This document shows, piece by piece, positions 4,822 to 8,412 of a stretch of 8,412 bases of DNA (position 1 is the stretch's first letter; every line of letters starts with the position of its first letter). The DNA is taken from NCBI GenBank assembly GCA_003218525.1, contig QHNU01000221.1, forward strand, positions 1 through 8,412, given 5' to 3'. The notes below the pieces were generated by a model. It had not been told where the DNA came from. It searched no databases and was given only the letters and a program-made list of their open reading frames with translations. The translations under genes were made by a program, and so were the position numbers. Source of the stretch: Verrucomicrobiota bacterium. GTDB taxonomy: Bacteria > Verrucomicrobiota > Verrucomicrobiia > Chthoniobacterales > UBA10450.

Positions 4822-6825
4822 ATGCCGACGCGTTCGTCGAACGTGATTTCACTGCCGACAGCTCGCCCACGAGTCGAGACGGTTTATCAGGCGACCGATG
4901 CCGATATCAACGCGGCCATTTCACGTGCGCAAACGAACCTGCTGCGGCAGCAGAAGCCGGATGGGCATTGGTGTGGCGAACTGTTTGTCGATAGCACCCT
5001 TTGCTCGGATTACGTGCTTTACATGCATTGGCTCGGCGAGATCGATCCCGAGTTGCAGGAGCGTTGCACCCAGCACATTCTGAAGCGCCAGCTCTCGGAC
5101 GGCGGCTGGAACATTTATTTCGGCGGCCCGAGCGAAATCAACGCATCGGTAAAAGCCTACTTCGCCCTCAAACTCGCCGGCTATTCGGCCGATCTGCCCT
5201 TCATGCTTGAGGCGCGCGCCAACATTTTGCGCCTGGGCGGTATTCCGCGCATGAACACTTTCAGCAAGCTGTATCTTGCGCTACTCGGGCAATTTCCATG
5301 GAAATATCTCCCCACCATTCCAGTGGAAATGATCGTGTTGCCGACGTGGGCGCCGTTTCATATTTACAAAATGTCATCGTGGAGCCGAGCCATGCTGGTT
5401 CCACTTGCCATCATCAATCACTTCAAGCCAACCCGCGAGTTGCCGGGAGAAAAGCAACTGCATGAGCTTTATCCGCTCGGAACCGAGCACAAGGATTTTC
5501 GACTTGCGCGCGACGAACGCACTCTTACCTGGCGCAATTTATTTCTGCGCGCGGATGATACGCTGAAGATGCTTCATCGCATCTCCTGGAAACCATTTCG
5601 CAAACGTGCACTCGAGGAGGCAGAGCGCTGGATAGTCGAGCGCATCGACGAGGGCAGTGATGGGCTAGCCACGGTTTTTCCGGCAATGCTGAATGCGCTG
5701 ATCGCTTTACACGCGCTCGGATACACCAAGGGTCATCCAATACTGGCTAAGGCGAAAAAGGATTTTGAAGGCCTGTTTGTGAATGATCCGGACGATTTCC
5801 GTATTCAACCATGCCTCGCTCCGGTCTGGGACACCGCGATTAACATTATCGCTTTGGCTGAGAGCGGTATTCCTCCCGAGCATAAGGCGTTGCAAAAAGC
5901 GGCCGAGTGGCTGGCGAGCAAGGAGGTGCGGATCCGCGGGGATTGGATGATCAACAATTCGCATCCAGAGGCGAGCGGCTGGGCCTTTGAATACAATAAC
6001 GTTTATTACCCGGACACGGATGACACGGCGATGGTGCTGATGGCGCTTCGCCTGGTGCAGTCGAACGACGCCAAGAGCTATGAGGATCTGTTTAGTCGCG
6101 CGCTGGCCTGGCAACTCAGCTTTCAATGCCGCGATGGCGGCTGGGCCGCGTTCGACAAGGACGTCATCGACGGCTGGCTGGAGAACATGCCTTTTGCCGA
6201 TCATAACGCGATCCTCGATCCGACCTGCAGCGATTTGACCGCGCGAACGTTGGAGCTCTTTGGCTACATTGATTTTGATCGCAAAGATTTGAGCGTCCGC
6301 GAAGCCATTCGTTACCTGATCGAAACGCAAGAGGACGACGGTTCCTGGTACGGTCGATGGGGTGTGAATTACATTTATGGAACGTGGCAGGTTCTGCGCG
6401 GTTTACGCGCGATCGGACAGGAGATGACGCAGGATTGGGTCTTGCGCGGGCGCGATTGGTTGGAAAGCTGCCAGAATGACGACGGCGGCTGGGGCGAAAC
6501 CTGTGCTTCCTATGAAAACCCATCGCTCAAAGGCCAGGGCGAGAGCACTGCTTCACAGACCTCGTGGGCAATTATGGGTATTTGTGCGTGCGGTGATCTC
6601 AACCGAGCCAGCCTGCAACGCGGCCTACGTTACCTCCTCTCGACTCAGCAGGAGGACGGCTCCTGGAACGAGCCGCAAATCACCGGCACGGGTTTCCCGA
6701 AAGTATTTTACCTCCGCTACGGCATGTATTGTCAGAATTTCCCGCTCCTCGCTCTCGCCACTTATGTCAACTATCGCACGGGCTTGGGACATCGGCCGAG
6801 CTTCTTTCGCTGCACCCGCAGCTAA
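4822..6825 (+). CDS. shc: Squalene-hopene cyclase
   Basis: This 667-residue monotopic membrane enzyme cyclises squalene to hop-22(29)-ene (diploptene) and hopanol. The acid motif DXDD is D398-T-D-D401 in YYPDTDDTAM; the middle aspartate D400 corresponds to the proton donor of characterised cyclases. QW repeats are visible at Q43-W50, Q90-W96, Q435-W441, Q503-W509, Q551-W557 and Q609-W615, covering both alpha-barrel domains. The conserved QPCLAPVWDTA segment and the C-terminal GTGFPKVFYLRYGMY segment are intact. Length matches bacterial Shc (about 630-680). No Shine-Dalgarno sequence is seen in the 6-base gap after hpnH, so translation is probably coupled to hpnH. It also corresponds to HpnF in hpn nomenclature. 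Nothing suggests inactivation, and an oxidosqualene cyclase is unlikely given the DXDD motif. Confidence 0.98.
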   Translation: MPTRSSNVISLPTARPRVETVYQATDADINAAISRAQTNLLRQQKPDGHWCGELFVDSTLCSDYVLYMHWLGEIDPELQERCTQHILKRQLSDGGWNIYFGGPSEINASVKAYFALKLAGYSADLPFMLEARANILRLGGIPRMNTFSKLYLALLGQFPWKYLPTIPVEMIVLPTWAPFHIYKMSSWSRAMLVPLAIINHFKPTRELPGEKQLHELYPLGTEHKDFRLARDERTLTWRNLFLRADDTLKMLHRISWKPFRKRALEEAERWIVERIDEGSDGLATVFPAMLNALIALHALGYTKGHPILAKAKKDFEGLFVNDPDDFRIQPCLAPVWDTAINIIALAESGIPPEHKALQKAAEWLASKEVRIRGDWMINNSHPEASGWAFEYNNVYYPDTDDTAMVLMALRLVQSNDAKSYEDLFSRALAWQLSFQCRDGGWAAFDKDVIDGWLENMPFADHNAILDPTCSDLTARTLELFGYIDFDRKDLSVREAIRYLIETQEDDGSWYGRWGVNYIYGTWQVLRGLRAIGQEMTQDWVLRGRDWLESCQNDDGGWGETCASYENPSLKGQGESTASQTSWAIMGICACGDLNRASLQRGLRYLLSTQQEDGSWNEPQITGTGFPKVFYLRYGMYCQNFPLLALATYVNYRTGLGHRPSFFRCTRS

Positions 6826-6839
6826 ATCGTCACACGATT
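6825..6839 (+). other. Small perfect hairpin at the shc stop codon
   Basis: AATCGT-CAC-ACGATT gives a perfect 6-base stem with a 3-base loop, starting on the last base of the shc TAA stop. There is no T tract after it, so it is not a typical intrinsic terminator. It could instead limit read-through into sod, protect an mRNA end, or be a protein site. The stem is short and may be chance. Confidence 0.25.
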
Positions 6840-6873
6840 GACCCCGCTCCGGCGTGGCCTAACGTGATCAATT

Positions 6874-7479
6874 ATGGCCTACGAATTACCGAAACTGCCC
6901 TACTCATACGACGCGCTCGAGCCGCACATCGACGCGCGGACAATGGAAATTCATTACACCAAACATCACCAGACCTACATCACGAATGTAAATAACGCGC
7001 TCAAAGATCATCCCAATCTCGAGAAAAAATCGGTTGAGGACTTGATCCGGAACCTGAATGACGTGCCGGAAAACATTCGCACCGTTGTGCGCAACAATGG
7101 AGGAGGACACGCCAATCACTCGTTCTTTTGGCAAATCATGGGCCCCGGTAAAGGCGGTGCGCCGAAAGGCAAACTTGCGGAAGAGATTAATTCAACATTC
7201 GGAAGCTTCGATGCATTTAAGGAAAAATTGGGGGCGGCTGGCGCGGGTCGATTCGGCAGCGGATGGGCCTGGCTGATCAGAAACAAAAACGGCAAACTGG
7301 AGATTACATCCACTCCGAACCAGGATTCGCCGTTAATGGATGGCAACACTCCGCTACTTGGCGTGGACGTGTGGGAGCACGCTTATTATCTCAAATACCA
7401 AAACCGTCGTCCCGATTACATCAAAGCGTGGTGGAACGTGGTGAACTGGGATGCGGTGGCGCAGCGCTCCGAAAAATAG
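6874..7479 (+). CDS. sodA: Superoxide dismutase, Mn-type of the Fe/Mn family
   Basis: This 201-residue enzyme converts superoxide to oxygen and hydrogen peroxide. No signal peptide is present, so it is cytoplasmic. Metal ligands are H27 (EIHYTKHHQTY), H82 (GGGHANHSFFW), D165 and H169 (DVWEHAYYL). Two discriminating features point to Mn rather than Fe: Gly at 76-78 in place of the active-site Gln typical of FeSOD, and Q150 in NQDSPL, the MnSOD position. The YQNRRPDY segment and the C-terminal WNVVNWD are intact, and length is normal. Cambialistic metal use cannot be excluded. The gene begins 48 bases after shc in the same direction and may be read with it or from its own promoter. No Shine-Dalgarno sequence precedes the ATG, but MAYELPKLPYSYDALEP is the normal family start. 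Confidence 0.97.
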   Translation: MAYELPKLPYSYDALEPHIDARTMEIHYTKHHQTYITNVNNALKDHPNLEKKSVEDLIRNLNDVPENIRTVVRNNGGGHANHSFFWQIMGPGKGGAPKGKLAEEINSTFGSFDAFKEKLGAAGAGRFGSGWAWLIRNKNGKLEITSTPNQDSPLMDGNTPLLGVDVWEHAYYLKYQNRRPDYIKAWWNVVNWDAVAQRSEK

Positions 7480-7500
7480 CTCGGGGTAAAATCTGCCGTA

Positions 7501-7557
7501 GTAGAGACGCGAGCCGACGGTTCCGAGAACTGTGGACGCGACGGAGCGCGTCCCTCC
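7501..7557. repeat. Tandem-hairpin REP-like element between sod and dapL
   Basis: Two hairpins abut without a gap. The first is 7517-7533 (7-base stem ACGGTTC/GAACTGT with one G-T pair, loop CGA). The second is 7534-7553 (perfect 7-base stem GGACGCG/CGCGTCC, loop ACGGAG). GACGCG also occurs at 7506-7511, giving an alternative partner for the last arm. There is no T run, so this is more like a dispersed REP-type element than a terminator, though it may still slow polymerase or protect the sod mRNA end. It ends only a few bases before the dapL start at 7562. I recall similar repeats from soil Verrucomicrobia, but this is not checked. Confidence 0.5.
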
Positions 7558-7561
7558 ATTA

Positions 7562-8412
7562 ATGGCATATCTCAACGAGAATTATCTCAAGCTCCAGGCC
7601 GGCTATCTCTTCCCAGAAATCGCACGCCGGGTGCGGGCATTTTGCGAGAACAATCCCGAAGCGGCGAGGCGCTTAATTCGATGCGGAATTGGCGACGTCA
7701 CAGAGCCGCTGCCGCAAGCTGCCGTTTCCGCGATGAAGCAAGCAGTGGAAGAGCTTGGCGCCCGCGAAACCTTTCGCGGCTATGGGCCAGAACAAGGTTA
7801 CGAATTCTTGCGGAGTAAAATCGCGCAGTCGGACTATCGCGACCGTGGCATCCAGATCAGTGAGGATGAGATTTTCGTGTCAGACGGATCGAAATGCGAT
7901 TGCGGTTACATCCTGGATATCCTTGGACATGAGAACAAAATCGCGATCACCGATCCGGTTTACCCGGTTTACGTCGATACCAATGTCATGGTCGGTCATA
8001 CCGGGCGCGTGCGGGGCGACGGCAGCTACGAAGGGATCACCTATTTGCCGTGCACCATCGAAAATCACTTCGTGGCCGATCCGCCGAAGGAGCACGTCGA
8101 TGTGGTGTACCTCTGTTTCCCAAACAATCCAACTGGCGCCGTGGCGTCGTCCGAGCAACTGGCGCGTTGGATCGATTATGCGCGCGAACACGATGCTTTG
8201 ATTCTGTTCGATGCCGCTTACGAGGCCTACATCAGCGATCCCGCTCTTCCTCATTCGATTTACGAGATTCCTGGCGCGGCCGAATGCGCGATCGAATTTC
8301 GCAGCTTCTCCAAGACTGGCGGATTCACCGGAGTACGGTGCGGCTTTACGGTGATGCCGAGGTCAGTGCGGGCCAAAACTGATGCCGGAAAGAACTTACC
8401 TCTGCATCCCTT
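7562..8412 (+). CDS. dapL: LL-diaminopimelate aminotransferase, 3' end beyond window
   Basis: DapL converts tetrahydrodipicolinate directly to LL-2,6-diaminopimelate with glutamate as amino donor, bypassing the DapD/DapC/DapE steps of lysine and peptidoglycan synthesis. The first 283 codons are present; the family is about 410 residues, so roughly 130 are missing past the edge. It is a fold-type I PLP aminotransferase. Visible are the DapL-typical N-terminus MAYLNENYLKLQAGYLFPEI, GIGDVTEPLP, the ETFRGYGPEQGYEFLR block, FVSDGSKCD, ITDPVYPVYVDTNV, FPNNPTG with N189, DAAYEAYISD with D217 and Y220, and EFRSFSKTGGFTG with PLP lysine K251 and R259. The ATG at 7562 matches the family start although no Shine-Dalgarno sequence precedes it; a hairpin repeat lies directly upstream. 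The frame is open to the end of the window. Confidence 0.96.
   Translation, partial: MAYLNENYLKLQAGYLFPEIARRVRAFCENNPEAARRLIRCGIGDVTEPLPQAAVSAMKQAVEELGARETFRGYGPEQGYEFLRSKIAQSDYRDRGIQISEDEIFVSDGSKCDCGYILDILGHENKIAITDPVYPVYVDTNVMVGHTGRVRGDGSYEGITYLPCTIENHFVADPPKEHVDVVYLCFPNNPTGAVASSEQLARWIDYAREHDALILFDAAYEAYISDPALPHSIYEIPGAAECAIEFRSFSKTGGFTGVRCGFTVMPRSVRAKTDAGKNLPLHP

Noticed and set aside
5707..6330. Open frame of about 207 codons on the minus strand inside shc
   Set aside because: It lies entirely antisense to a strongly conserved cyclase, has no recognisable domain, and is explained by the codon bias of the real gene.
6838..6865. TTGACC and TAACGT, 16 bases apart, as a sod promoter
   Set aside because: The -35 is good (5 of 6) but the -10 matches only 3 of 6, and the window was searched with a loose pattern; support is not enough.
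7755..8201. Plus-strand open frame of about 148 codons at the right edge
   Set aside because: It is a wrong-frame shadow of dapL, whose true frame runs open from 7562 to the window end with complete aminotransferase motifs.
1..8412. CRISPR array, tRNA, rRNA, integrase or phage genes
   Set aside because: I saw no regularly spaced direct repeats, no tRNA-like cloverleaf, no rRNA sequence and no recombinase or phage protein in either strand.

Overview
The window reads as chromosomal DNA of a moderately GC-rich, Gram-negative-type bacterium. The gene set is squalene-hopene cyclase with HpnH, an LL-diaminopimelate aminotransferase (DapL), an exported M28 peptidase and a lipobox protein, with dispersed hairpin repeats between genes. 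None of the starts has a good Shine-Dalgarno sequence. Together these suggest Verrucomicrobiota, perhaps a soil Chthoniobacterales or Udaeobacter-like lineage. That placement is inference from gene content and remembered repeat style, not from a marker gene.

Layout. 11-1687 (minus): secreted M28 zinc aminopeptidase. 1688-2286: a 600-base stretch with no intact gene. It holds a nested inverted-repeat element (about 1711-1995) and a decayed fragment of an M3-family oligopeptidase gene (about 2028-2257, minus). 2287-2868 (plus): MarC-family membrane protein. 2951-3349 (minus): small lipoprotein of unknown function, convergent with marC. 3350-3489: divergent regulatory region with a perfect small palindrome and a promoter placed almost on top of the hpnH start. 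3490-4815 and 4822-6825 (plus): hpnH and shc, 6 bases apart. 6874-7479 (plus): Mn-type superoxide dismutase. 7480-7561: two abutting hairpins. 7562 to the window end (plus): dapL, cut off by the edge.

How the genes work together. Shc cyclises squalene to hopene (diploptene) and HpnH adds a 5'-deoxyadenosyl group to make adenosylhopane, so the pair gives the first two committed steps of extended hopanoid synthesis. The squalene-making genes and the later side-chain genes are not here. The superoxide dismutase follows at short distance and may be co-transcribed, but is functionally independent. DapL supplies LL-diaminopimelate for lysine and peptidoglycan. No complete new system is visible. The most unusual points are a charged insertion of about 50 residues in HpnH, a probable leaderless hpnH promoter, the nested repeat beside the M3 gene remnant, and one inverted-repeat motif (AGAC-N4-GTCT) found upstream of two envelope-related transcription units.
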